Assembly: GCA_945861235.1 (NCBI GenBank)
Contig: CAMATV010000197.1
Location: forward strand, 1 to 6,381
Source: Opitutus sp. GAS368
GTDB taxonomy: Bacteria; Verrucomicrobiota; Verrucomicrobiia; Opitutales; Opitutaceae
Direction: 5' to 3'
DNA length: 6,381 nt
The notes under the pieces were generated by a model that saw only the letters and a list, made by a program, of their open reading frames with translations, was not told where the DNA came from and did not search any database. A program made the translations under genes and the position numbers. Positions 6,229 to 6,381 of the stretch are shown here, piece after piece (position 1 is the first letter of the stretch; each line of letters starts with the position of its first letter).

Positions 6229-6381
6229 TTACCACCCCACCCACGCGCGGGCGTTGCGGAAGAGTTTCATCCAGGGGGAGTCTTCGGGCCAGTCGGCGGG
6301 GCTCCAGCTCATGCAGGCGCTGCGGAAGACGCGTTCAGGGTGGGGCATCATGATCGTCACGCGGCCGTTGGTCGTCGTGAG
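6229..6381 (-). CDS. purL: C-terminus of phosphoribosylformylglycinamidine synthase (PurL)
   Basis: Fifty residues and the TAA stop (6231-6229) are inside the window; the rest lies to the right. The peptide contains GRVTIMMPHPERVFR followed by SWSPADWPEDSPWMKLFRNA and ends AWVGW. This is the end of the large, single-chain FGAM synthase, which converts FGAR, glutamine and ATP to FGAM in de novo purine synthesis in the cytoplasm. H and E of the PHPER motif are the His and Glu of the C-terminal glutaminase (class I amidotransferase) triad; its Cys lies outside the window. The D/ESPWMxxFRNAR ending distinguishes this from the separate small PurQ subunit, which normally stops soon after the PHPE motif. 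The gene appears intact at its 3' end. Confidence 0.92.
   Translation of the reverse strand, partial: LTTTNGRVTIMMPHPERVFRSACMSWSPADWPEDSPWMKLFRNARAWVGW

Overview
The window looks like a piece of a high-GC bacterial chromosome: 46 of 60 bases are G or C at 1801-1860. Every gene I can support lies on the minus strand. A large single-chain PurL, a secreted ADGF-like adenosine deaminase, weak or absent Shine-Dalgarno sites and a Tat-exported protein fit an Opitutaceae-like Verrucomicrobiota genome. That placement is an impression from family knowledge; no marker gene here proves it.

Layout from right to left, which is the direction of transcription. The window opens with the last 50 residues of PurL (6229-6381), the purine-biosynthesis FGAM synthase, with its catalytic H and E of the PHPER motif. 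Next, after 158 bp, is a 547-residue protein (4427-6070) with about ten membrane segments and four C-terminal Sel1-like repeats. Its DNA is much less GC-rich than its neighbours (30 of 60 at 5041-5100), so it is a candidate acquired gene. A 291-bp gap follows. Then comes a decayed adenosine deaminase gene of the secreted ADGF/CECR1-like type (2693-4135). Its last 303 codons are open with all active-site motifs, but its first third is broken by three single-base frameshifts and a nonsense codon. Immediately after it is a stand-alone CheY-type receiver domain (2220 to about 2696), which has no in-frame ATG, GTG or TTG between the deaminase stop and the domain. A strong 13-bp inverted repeat (2141-2185) separates it from a PRMT-like class I methyltransferase (989-2032).

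The 855 bp from 134 to 988 carry no gene. They hold three tandem copies of a 155-bp unit (316-780). Each unit contains one forward arm and two reverse copies of the same 12-14 base motif, so alternative stem-loops can form. At the left edge a minus-strand gene starts with a twin-arginine signal peptide and runs out of the window (1-133).

The genes do not form an obvious pathway. PurL and the deaminase both concern purines, but they are separated by the low-GC gene and the deaminase is probably inactive. The most unusual elements are the 155-bp structured tandem repeat, the membrane-Sel1 fusion of foreign composition, and the run of same-direction single-base frame breaks through the deaminase and possibly into the receiver gene.
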